A stretch of DNA of 64,000 nt from Polytrichum commune (Eukaryota > Streptophyta > Polytrichopsida > Polytrichales > Polytrichaceae), in contig OX485804.1 in the NCBI GenBank assembly GCA_950295325.1, forward strand, positions 31,992,001-32,056,000. Reading direction: 5' to 3'. The stretch's first letter is position 1. The number at the start of each line of letters is the position of its first letter. The translations under genes and the position numbers were made by a program. A model generated the notes under the pieces. That model was not told the origin of the DNA. It saw only the letters and a program-made list of their open reading frames with translations, and searched no databases. Below, one piece after another: positions 33,643-44,364 of this stretch.

Positions 33643-36067
33643 CCACAAACCGCCAAGCAAAAAAAAAGTATTTACTACAATACTACCCCAAATACATAGA
33701 AATATATAGCAAAATACAAATACATACTAGAATAAACATACTATACCCTAGTTACATAAAAAGTACCCTACGGTGTCAAAAGACTTATACGAAATACAAG
33801 CATACTTCACCTATACCCCAATACGGTAGGCCCCAACAAACCACCCACCCAATACATATACCAGAATACATATACCTCCCGTACTACAACTTCCATACAA
33901 AATACAGAATACATACAAGTTACAAAGTACCCCAGCTTCGTTCAAAATACAAATACCACCTAAGGCACTATCCACACCCAACAAGCAACCTTCATACCGA
34001 GTACGGAAAGTATCCAAAACAATCACACTACCTTTATTCAAGACATAAAGTCCATCCGATACACATACTATACTCAAAATACATACCTCTCCCAAAACAT
34101 AACCCACACCATAAACAAGAAACCCATCCTAACCTAACAACACACCAACAAAATAAATTACATCCTAAACATCATTCACACCCAAAGTACAAACAATACT
34201 CAACAAACAAAATGGCCTCGGCCTACCGGCCTCGCCACAAAACTAACCGCAAAATCCACCTCACTAATTGGAAACCTACCCCAATAACAAACCAAATATC
34301 TAAACACTATGCAAACGCATACCCCTTAACCAAACAACAAGAAAACATAATACCCGCCCTACATCAAATTTCTTCTACAACAAAACTCACACTAATTAAA
34401 AATCAAAAACCAAAAACAATTAACCTACCTAGATACTACCCCTCTACCTCAAGTACATCAAATATAAATAATTTTTTTATAAATAAACCAAATTACACTA
34501 ATCACCCACACAACAACAACCACCCAAAACATACTCCCCGAACAAAATACACCATACACCCAAATTATACCTCTCATCCAAAATACAAAATACACCGGCT
34601 TCACTCACAATATAGGTGCCTCCCAAGAAACGAACTTCATCCTACATCCAAACCACACCTAAAACATAGTCTACATCCAAGACAAAGACCACACCCAAGA
34701 CTAAATCCCCCCCTCACAACTAAACAATCAAGTAACATTACACACACTCCAAAGTATGGAAAGTACCCAAAATACATACCACATCCAACAAACTACTTTC
34801 ATCCAAGACACGGATCCCATCCAAAGCACACAATTTACTCAAAACACATATCTCATCCAAAACATAACCCACACCATGAACAAGGAACCTATCCTAACCT
34901 AAAGACATACCAACAGAATAAATTACAACCTAAACACAAACCCCGTCCAAAACCCATACTTTACCCCCACTCACAACCCAACCCCCACTCAAAATACAAA
35001 CAATACCCAACAAACAAAATGGCCTCGGCCTACTGGCCATGCCACAAAACTAACCGCAAAATCCACCTCACTAATTGGAAACCTACCTTAATGGCAAATC
35101 AAATACCTAAATACTATGCGAAATCATACCCCCTACCCAAACAACAAGAAAACATAATACCCACCCTACACCACATTTCTTCTACAACAAAACTAGCACT
35201 CATTAAAAATCAAAAACTAAATACGACAAAGCCAAAAACAATTAACCTATATAGATACTCTCCCACTACCTCAAATACATCAAGTATAAAACTTATAAAT
35301 GAACCAAACTACACCAACAACTACCCAAAATACAATCCCCGAACAAAATACACTACACATCCAAATTTTACCGCTCAATCAAAACTCAAAATACATCGGC
35401 CTCTCTCACAATATAGGTACCTCCCAAGAAATGGACTTCATCCTAAACCCAAACCGCATCCAAAACATAGTCTACACCCAAAACAAAAAACACAACCAAA
35501 ACTCAACTCTCCCCTCACACCTAAACAACCATGCAACAATGCACACATCCTACCCAACTCGACTACCACAACTGCAGCCGTACGCATGAAAAACCAAAAA
35601 GCAAACAAAACACGCCCTTTACCCAACCAATCAGGAAATATAACACCCACCCTACAACAAGATACCCACCCAAAACAAAAAAATACCTGGTCCCACCCAC
35701 AATACTATTCTCATTCAAGATATAGCCCCCACCTAAAGCACAATCCTCATCCAAGGGATAAGCTTCATCCAAATCATAGAGCCCACCTAAAACATAAATT
35801 TCATCCAAAAATCAAAATATACCCAAAACACAAATACCAACAAGCGTATAGGTACCAACCAAAACAAGAAACCCAATCTAACTCAAAATCTCACAAGCCT
35901 CACCCTATATACAAATTGTACCTAAACCCCACACCATACCCCCACTCCAAATACCACCTCTATCCTAAATACAAACCCTACCAAAAACATAAACACCCAT
36001 ATTCAAAATACAACCCCTACCCAAATAACAAAATGGCCTCGGCCTTCCGGCCTCGCCACATAAATAA
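33639..36067 (+). CDS. Element B ORF2, N-terminal part (repeat and module region)
   Basis: 810 open codons in the -1 frame relative to ORF1, cut by element C. It is rich in Lys, His, Tyr, Pro, Asn and Thr, nearly without Asp or Glu. Hexapeptide-like repeats of HPK type dominate (HPKHNPHHKQ, HPRHGSHPKH). Modules beginning MASAYRPRH occur at 34,212, 35,029 (as MASAYWPCH) and 36,033 (MASAFRPRH). The first in-frame Met is the one at 34,212, with context AAAATGG, so translation might begin there, or continue from ORF1 by reinitiation or -1 frameshift. The strand is A/C-rich and G-poor, so openness is partly due to composition. The reading frame resumes at 49,029. Confidence 0.7.
36056..36067. repeat. 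Target-site duplication of element C, 3' side
   Basis: CCACATAAATAA, 12 bp, repeated at 49,017-49,028. The target is the coding sequence just behind the third MASA(F)RPRH of element B. Confidence 0.95.
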
Positions 36068-36083
36068 ATAGATAGATAGAAAC

Positions 36084-36104
36084 TCGGGTCCCTTTTAGGG
36101 GCCG
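36084..36104 (-). other. 3'-terminal hairpin of element C
   Basis: On the minus strand CCGGCCCC, a TAAAA loop and GGGACCCG pair with two mismatches. The GAGTTTCTATC tail follows. Same position as in element A. Confidence 0.55.
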
Positions 36105-36294
36105 GCGTGAATAGAGTGTCCGTTCGTAATGCCAACAACCCGATGCCCACAGGACATGGGGAAGCTGGGACAAAACTACTCTCCTCTTTCGAGGATGGAC
36201 ACTATAGTAACCAAGAAACAAATAACGTGGGCCAATCATGGCCCACGGCGGTGCATGCCTTTTAGGTATAATTAGTGTTTTTGTTATGAGAGTG

Positions 36295-36455
36295 AACGCC
36301 AAGTCATGATTCCTCGGTTGGTTGTGGGAGGATGTTTGAGTTAAGACGTTCCGGGTTCGATTTCAGTCGAGTCCGTATGATCGTCTAAAATGTAACGCGT
36401 GACTTGGTGCTGCAAGTGAGTAAAAGGCAGGAAATTTGTACCAACCAACCGGCAC
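36295..36455 (+). mobile_element. tRNA-derived SINE inside the 3' UTR of element C, antisense
   Basis: Nearly identical to the SINE in element A: CTCGGTTGGTTGTGGGAGG A-box region and GGTTCGATTTC B box, then ATGTAACGCGTGACTTGG. Same position and orientation in the LINE as in A. Confidence 0.6.
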
Positions 36456-39400
36456 CAATCCCTCGTTCTGAGCTGTAAATAGATACTAAATATTATATAA
36501 GTTTTTTGGGTTTTATGGAGGGTCTAAGTTTTGGGGGAGCGGTTGGTGGTTTTCAATTCTCCTCTTATGGAGGAGGATGGACATGGCATATTGTATTGCA
36601 ATGGTATTAATGTTTTTAAAGGTGTTTTTGATGGTAACCAAGGGTATTTTGAGATTTTCTTCTAGTATTTTCATAGATGGGATGTGGGCCGTAGCTGGGG
36701 CCCCAGCTGTGATGACAATAAGTGGTTCGATTTTCCATCCTCTGGAAGCAATACTATCAATCAAAGGTTTGTATTTGTTGTTTTTTGCTTCTATTGTTTC
36801 TGGGGAAAATCTGTCGTTACAATATGTGAATTCAATAAATTGTATGGTGAGGTTAGGGTCAATGTCAATGGGAGGGTCATTTTGATATGGTAATCCTTTA
36901 ACGCAGAGTATATCAGGTCGAAATCTTGCGTTGCAATGACATCTTTGTGTGTTACATGTGCATGGGAGTAGCCAATCGGGGACTGTATTTTCTTGGGGGT
37001 TATTATTGAAGGTACCGGCATTCATGAGAGTAAAACATCGGGATTTTTCGGACGAGATTAGAAGCTTCTTAATTTCTCCGACTTCTTTGTTATGTCTTTT
37101 AATTCGTAGTGAGTGTATATGTTGTTGGTTGCATTTCAGTAGAACATGTAGCCAAGTGTCTAGATCGTTTGAATTGCATATGGGACACGTGATAGAGGGG
37201 TACCTCTAGTGACCGAAAAACATTTGTTTTCTAGCATTACCCATGTATGTTCCTGTACGGAATTTAATAAGGCATGATTTTTGTTTGTCTGTGATTAAGG
37301 GATTTGTCCAGAATTCGTTGGACAGTTCTTTGTCAATGTCTATATTTTCTGTCCATTTACACGTGTTGGGGGTTTGTGTGGCCATGATTGCTATATTGGT
37401 TTCCCTATCATATTTTTTAATTTGTTTTTCTAAGAATCTTACTGGGCCTTTGTCTGGGACGTCTGCCATCGAGGCCCAAACGTCCTTTTGGTAATAGTAC
37501 GGGATGGCGTGGGCATGTTCGTATGGGTGGATGGCAATTCTGTGTTCTAATTCTAACCCGTCTTTTGCTAGTTTATCCGCTTTTTCATTACCGTCAATGT
37601 TGACGTGTGCTCTGACTTTGTATAGTGTGATTGGTTGTGTTCGGTCTTGGAGGATTTTTACCATGGAGTTGAGTGTGGTTTGGTCGGGGTGACTATTATG
37701 GAGAGTGGGGTGTTTAATTTGTGTGTTGAGTAGGTATAATACGTTTAGACTGTCTGTGAATATGAATGCGGGTTCATTAGGGAATTTTGTATTGATGATT
37801 CTTAGTGTTTTGTGTATAGCCATCATTTCTGCACGTAGTATGTTTTGATGTCCATGGAGTCTTTTGGCGATATTGAAGCCTTTGGGGCTAGAGATACCGT
37901 ATCCAGCTCTTTCTCTTCTCCATACTTCAGGGGCAATTTCTTTGGGTTTTATAAAGGAACCATCCGTGTAGTAGCTGAACTGGGGGTGAAAGTTTAGCGG
38001 TAGATTAGTGTGGTAGTTTGGAAGTTGTGGGATAGGGGTATTATTGTGTGGGATTGTATTTGGGTAGTTTGATTTGGCCCATTTTTTACTAGGGTTAACG
38101 GTGATGTTTGGAGGGGTGGGTGGTGCAGTTTGTGTGTGACTTTGTAGTATCTGGAGGTTATTTGCTGTGTCGTTTATTAATTTCATTTGTTCGTAGGTAC
38201 CTATGTTATTGTTTTGGTGATGGATACAAAATATTTGCATGGTAGATGGTTATTTTCTTGTGATATTGAGCTCGGGGGGTATTGTAGGTTCCTCATACGT
38301 GATCGTATCAGCGGCGAAATGGGCAATGACGTGTGTGTCTGGGAATGGGCCTGTGTGTGGGTTGGAGTTTTGGTACCAATTAGTATCCGGAGATATAAGT
38401 ATAGTGATTGTATATGGATCATTTTGGGCCGCTATGCGCGCCCAGTGAATAGCTTGTTGTAGGTCTGTTGTATTATGAGGGTGTGCGTAACCGATTCCTT
38501 GCCATTTATGGTCAAACGCTTTACCTAGGGATCCAAATATTATGTCTCGCGAGAATGGTGAGTAGAATTGGGTGAATTGTGTGGGGCATGTAACTGGGGA
38601 TGAAAAATATGAGTGGTTAATATTGAATGTTGTAATCAGGAGATCTAATATTTGGGTTGGTATTGTATATTGGGCTCATTTGAGTGGGTCATTTTTTGGG
38701 ATACGGTATTTGTACCTTTGGTATAACCAAACAATTTCAGTTTCGAACGATTGGGTAGATGGTTCTAGACCGTGTGTGTTGTTTTTTGCCAATTGGTATT
38801 GTTTCCATAGCCATGTTAGTCTAGCTTTCGGGATGGTAATGAGGTGTCGGCCATTGTCTTCGTATATGTGAGCGATATCGAATTGTGTTTGGATGGTATC
38901 AGAGTTTGTTTCGATGTCGTTTTCTGGGTTGCATTCATTAATAGAGATATGTGCTAGTGAAATTATTGTGGTTGGTGTGACGTATCTTGTGTCTCTATGT
39001 TGTTCTGTGGAGAAGTAGGCATTAATTATGTTTGAAAAATGTTTGTGTTGTCTTTCTTTGTAGTAATAGATAAGTAGGTCTGTGTTGTGATTACATATGT
39101 TGGTTTCACAGTAAGGGTATAGGTCCCTTTGAGTTCGCCATTAGTTATATGTGTTGTTATTTGTTTTAGTCCATTGACATAAGTACGACGTGACTGTTCT
39201 TTTTATTCCGTTATGGTCATTGAATTGTTTTTGTTTATGATCGATTATTTTGTGTACGGGGAATTGTCGGGGGTCTTTAAGCATGTTGTTTGGAGGAGGG
39301 GGTAGACGGGGGATGGGGATGTTAGGGGGGTGTACGGGGGTGGTTGGTGGGTGTGGTAGGATATTGTGGTGTCTTATTATATATTTATTTTTTAGGGATC

Positions 39401-42400
39401 TTGGTGGATGGTGTTGTTGGTATGGTAGGGGGCATTGATTACAAGGGGGGGTGGCAAAATAATTGATTAGCTATGTTAAGTGCGCTTTTGATAAGTTTAG
39501 AAGGAGTGGAGTGGTAGATTTTGAATTCGTCCGGGTTCATTAGAGTGGTACCATTAGGCATGGTAATTTGGTCTAGTGTGATTATATTATGTACAAGTAG
39601 TTTATGGAGTAATTTAAGTGAGGTGTTGGGATTTAGTCCATGAAGCATTTGTGCTTCCTGCATCCATGCAGTTTCAAGTGGGGATGAGGTTAGTAGGAAA
39701 TTGTTTATTGTATTTTTTAGGTGGACTCCGGCTTTATGTTTAAGCAAGAATAATGTTCTAGTGATGGGTGATCTAACGCAGTGGTGATATTTAATGCGGG
39801 TGATTTCCTTAGAGCCCCCATATTTGGCGAGTATGAATTGTAGTAGACCAACATATATTTTCCCAATTCTACCTTTATCATTGAGGGCGTTTTGTAGTTG
39901 TTCTCCAATCCATCTTAAATAGGCATTTTGTAGTGAGAATGCTTCGATTCCGAATATGTTGTGTGGGAGTTGTGTAGCGATGTTAGATGTGCATTTGGGT
40001 ATTCCGCATATCGTTTTGTAAAGTGCTATGATTTTTTTATCGAGTTTTTTGATAGCTGGTATGGAGTATGGCACTGCGTAGAAGCTGTATGCTATTCCAG
40101 CACGTATGACTGTATCTGCCATGTTTATTTTTTGTTTCATAGTAGCTGGGCATATTACAAGGGCTTGACACTGTTTTATTACTTTAGCTGTAGTGGTATT
40201 TATTTGCGTTTTCCATTTGAGTGATGGTGCAAGATTTATTCCTAGATACGTGTATGGTTCATGTTGGTTTAAGACTGGTATAGGTTGGTTTCTGTAGTTG
40301 ATATTGGTAGATTGGATTAAGGCTTTGAAGGTTGTGGGGTGAAGTTTGGATTTGTTTGGGCATCCAGTTATTGCGCACTTGGGTATTCCAAGATCCATTC
40401 CTGCCCATTCGCAAAATTTGTCTAGTTTGTTGAGTTGTGTTTGTAGTGTCTCTAGTTTATTGGCGATTGCTGCTAGGTCATCTGCATATGCTGCTGATGA
40501 GATTTTAATTTTAGATGTACCAAAAGTGTATCCATTATTCCCTTGTTGTAGCCATCTGAGGAGGGGTTCTAGGAATATGATAAATAGATATGGGTTAAGG
40601 GTATCACCTTGTATTGTGCCTCTTTGAATGGGGATTGGTAAGGTTTTACCGAAGTGTTCACCAGTGAATATTGTTGAGGATTGTGAATATATGTTTCCTA
40701 TGAGATTTATGGAGTCAGTGGGATATCCCAGATCTTTCATTATGGCTAAAAGTCTGGCGTGATCAATGGAGCCGAAGGCGGTTTTTAAGTCAATGTAAAG
40801 GATATATATATCTTTGTTCGTGAGTCTTGCATCTTCAAGTGCTGCGATTAATAATTGGATTTCTCTAGAAGTGTTTCTTTCTGCTCTAAACCCTTCTTGA
40901 CTATCGTGTAATATTTGGTATTTTACTCCATACGCTGATAGGATAGAAGTTAATGTACTCGTGTAGAATTTATATATGGTATTAGCTAGTGCAATAGGTC
41001 TATGATTTGTTAGTTGTGATGAGTTACCTTTTTTGTATAGTAAAATTGTTAGACTGGTTTTCGATGAAGCAGGGATTTGTTTTTGTTTATAACAATGTTT
41101 AAAAAATAGGAAAAGTAATTTATGGAAGCCTGGAGGCATGTTTTTTAGAATTGAATTAGGTATTTTGTCTGGGACTGGGGCTTGTTATTACTTAGGTTTT
41201 TAAGACAAAAGTTGTATATTTCTTGGTCAAAATACGTGTGTAGGGCGGTTTGGGGTTCTCCTCGTTTGTCAATGATGTATCCGTCTAAGGCATGCCATGG
41301 ATATTGCCGGACTCCACATGTGCAGTGTAGTGGGTGTGTATTTTGATATTGGCATGTGGGAACTGTAGGGCGATTGCTGATGGATTGTTGCGTGTATATT
41401 TCTGCTACGATGTCTTCTGGGTTAGTTAATATATTGTTTTGTCTATCAATGATGGAGTCCAGGGGTGAGGTTTCAGTGTTCTTGAAGATTTTTCGATTTA
41501 TCTTTTTGGGGTTTTTTTCATACATTTGACGGTATTTTGATACGGCCTTTAGAATGCAGTCTTTGGTGTATTTTGTGGTAATTTTCCTGGCTTCCTTATT
41601 TTCATTTTTTGCGATGGTTGCTATGGCATCAATCCATTCAGTAGGAGATGTCGTTATAACATGTGGGTGTGGGATGTTTGTGTGTTGGTGGTTTCGTATA
41701 TCGGTGAGGATGGGGTGTGCTTGCCAGAGTGGATCGTGTTGTGCATGCCAGAGTGGATCGTGTATGTGTTGAGGTGTTTTTTCCATTTTCTCGCAAGTTT
41801 GCGTGACAAAAACCTACCTTGTTGTGATGTTCTGTTCGTAAGGTTGGGTAGTGGGTCTGCTTTACAAGTTTCTTCAATTGTTTTTGAAATTTTATATACA
41901 ATGTGGTCGAATGTTGTACAGGCTTCCGCCCATTGATCCGGGCTTAAGTGTTGGTATTTTTCGAGTATGGTGGTAAGGGCTTTTATTTGTGCAGAGTTTT
42001 CTTCGAAGAATGTTATGTTGAATTTTTCGATGTTTTCTGGTAGTATTGGGTTTAGTATTCTAGTTGGTGACGTGTTTGTGGGGGGTGGGGATCTGGCTAT
42101 AAGGGTGTTGTGGGGGATATGTAGTACAACTGGATAATGGTCTGAGTTTAGATTCATGTTTATGTTTGTGGTAGAAATGAATTTGTTGTTGTCCGGTAAA
42201 TGAATGTAGAATCCATCTATTAGACTTGTTGATGTGTAATTATAGCCTCCTTGTCTGGAGATGCTAGTGTTAGTTGGGATATATTATAGGTTGAGTGATG
42301 CGGTGAAATTTTTCCATTGGTAATCTTCTTCTTGTGGGGGGGTGTTAATGTTGTTATTTTGTCTGCCTCTAAGTGCGATATCTCGGTTAAAGTCCCCACA

Positions 42401-43525
42401 TAATGTATACATGTGATTGGGGTGTATAGTGATTTCGTTAGTGATTTCGTTCTTAAGGTGTGGAATGAGGCATGTGTCTTCTAAGTGTGTAGGCATGTAC
42501 ATATATATGATTAGCCAAGGCATTAGTGGATGGTTGTTTATTTTAATTATTTGTAGGTATGGGGATATATTTACTGGCGTGGGAATTTTGGTGATATTCC
42601 CATGAAATGCATATTTCTTGTGGATAAGTGTGAGTAAGCCTCCTCTTCCGGGAGTATAAGGCATTCTTTGTTGTATGCATCTTGTGAGTGCATGTGTGTT
42701 GTTGAAAATGAGTTTAAATTCCGGAAATAGGTTTTGTATGTATTTTGTAGATTTATTTGCAGTTAGTTTGGTTTCTTGGATATGTATGATTGATGTGTTG
42801 TTTAGCGAGTTGTTTATTAGGCTTTGTAGGTTTGGTAATGATGTGTTGAGTGATGACTCATTCCATGTTATTATGTTTGTTTCGTGCTCGGTGTCGGTGT
42901 TAATTCTTGGGGTTGGTGTGGGAGTAGCTGGGGGTGGGGGTGGGTGTGAATATTCGTTGATGCTTTCTAGGCATCGGAGTGCTTCGGTGATCAATTGATT
43001 TGGGAGGAAGGGAAATTTATTTTGAAGGGTGATTGGTGTTGGTGTAGTATCTTGGTTGTGGATAAATTCATATATCTTTGTGTGTATTGAATTTTTTGGG
43101 TATATTATATCTTGATTGTTTTCTACAAAAGTTGTGTAGGGGTGAGGTGTTGATATGTGCCTTTCGGGGGGGTTGGTGAGGTTGGCCAGTCTAATAATCA
43201 ATGTGTTCGTCCATATGTTATTAAAGTGGTAATTTTGGGGTTGGGCTAGTATGTTATTGCATGTGTCTATTGAGGGGTGGATGGTGATGATTAAAGCGTA
43301 TAGCATATGGGTTAGTGGTGATTGCCTTTGTGTTTGGATATATTGATGTAGATGCGGGTAGGTGGTTATTGCTTGAGGATGTAGTGGGTGTGTGTTTTTT
43401 AGTATGGGGGCAAATGTGTTTGCTATGTGTTGGTATTCAGGTTGTAGTTTTATAGTGTTTGAAATGAAGTAGATGTTGGCTCTTTTTTTGTGTGTACCAG
43501 GGTGTGTATGTAGGATGTTAGGCAT

Positions 43526-43567
43526 TGGTCCAGGGTTGGGTTCTATGTCCCCGCATTTTAGTAATTC
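43526..43567 (-). other. 2A ribosome-skipping motif, element C
   Basis: Encodes LLKCGDIEPNPGP, the same place as in element A. Only the residue between E and N differs (Pro for Ser), a position that is free in the 2A consensus. Confidence 0.9.
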
Positions 43568-43801
43568 TAGTTTGTTAATAAAGTAGTATCCGTGGGAATG
43601 GAGTGCTTTTGGATTTTTCATGTTTGTTTTTAGATATATTATGATTGTGAACTTGGTTGTAGTAAAGAGGTTAGGTATAGCGGGTATGATGTTTTCTATT
43701 TGGTTGGGTGAGAAGTGTGAGTTTGTATTTTTTATAGATTTTTGGCTTGTTATTGAGTTAGGTCTCCAGTTATTTATAAAGTGGTATGTGTTATTATTTA
43801 T

Positions 43802-43828
43802 GTGGCGAGGCCGGTAGGCCGAGGCCAT
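43802..43828 (-). repeat. MASAYRPRH module start, element C
   Basis: Same 27-bp word as in A and B. Context ACAATGGCC equals the preferred plant start context. This is the module that runs into 2A. Confidence 0.8.
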
Positions 43829-44101
43829 TGTATCTTTTGGGTGAGGTTGGTATTTTGAATGAGGGTTTAATAGGTGTTTGAAATAGGGTTTGTGATGGTG
43901 TTTGATGTTGAGGTGAGGTTTATTTAAGATGAGTAGTTTATATTTACTTTTTGTGAATAGATTAGGTAAGGCAATTATTGTTTTTTGTGTAGTTTTTGGG
44001 AGGTAGTGTATAGGTTTAGTATGTTGGTGGGTAGGCTTTGTGATTGTGTTAATGATGGGGTTGAGGGAGTAGTAGTGTATATATCTTGTTAGTTTTATTT
44101 T

Positions 44102-44128
44102 GTGGCGATGCCGGTAGGCCGAGGCCGT
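44102..44128 (-). repeat. MASAYRPRH-type word, element C upstream copy, ATG lost
   Basis: The GC-rich word is kept but starts ACGGCC rather than ATGGCC and has CATCGCC for CCTCGCC. A second, decayed module start before the active one. Confidence 0.7.
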
Positions 44129-44364
44129 ATTGTGTACTTTGTTGTGTTGGATAGGATATTGTTGTATTGTGAGTAAATAGATTTGTTTTTGTGAGGTGTT
44201 GGGGGGGTTTTTTTTGTGAATTTTTTATGTTATAGTATTCATGAATACTATAGGTAGGGTTTTATTTTTATTATATATTAATAATTTAATTATGTTTTTG
44301 TTTTTAGTATATAAATATACTATAAGTAATTTATAATTGTACGCCGCCGGGATGTTTGTCGAAA

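Larger units (their letters stand above)
30685..36067 (+). mobile_element. LINE element B, 5' part
   Basis: First 5,383 bp of a plus-strand LINE: leader, intact ORF1, and the N-terminal 810 codons of ORF2. It stops exactly at the 12-bp duplication made by the insertion of element C and continues at 49,029 in the same frame. Without C the element is 12,894 bp. Confidence 0.95.
36513..44340 (-). pseudogene. Element C ORF2: 2A, APE, RT, RNase H, PD-(D/E)xK-like
   Basis: Close homologue of element A ORF2 but with a short N-terminal region (about 180 codons before 2A). From MASAYRPRH at 43,828 it runs through 2A (LLKCGDIEPNPGP), APE (QETK, CGDFNRD, SDHYPV), RT with YADD near 40,485, RNase H (YYTDGS, LRAEM, FTDS, HVNIDGNEKAD) to a CCHC finger (CPIC, H, C near 37,160) and RPDILCV ... 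FIEFTYC ... KYKPLID ... RGWKIEPLIVITAG. Breaks: TAA at 42,284, a small duplication with frameshift near 41,740, frameshift near 41,150, further damage at 39,438-38,240, and TAG at 37,206. Downstream of the TAG the frame is open for about 230 codons. Confidence 0.88.
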
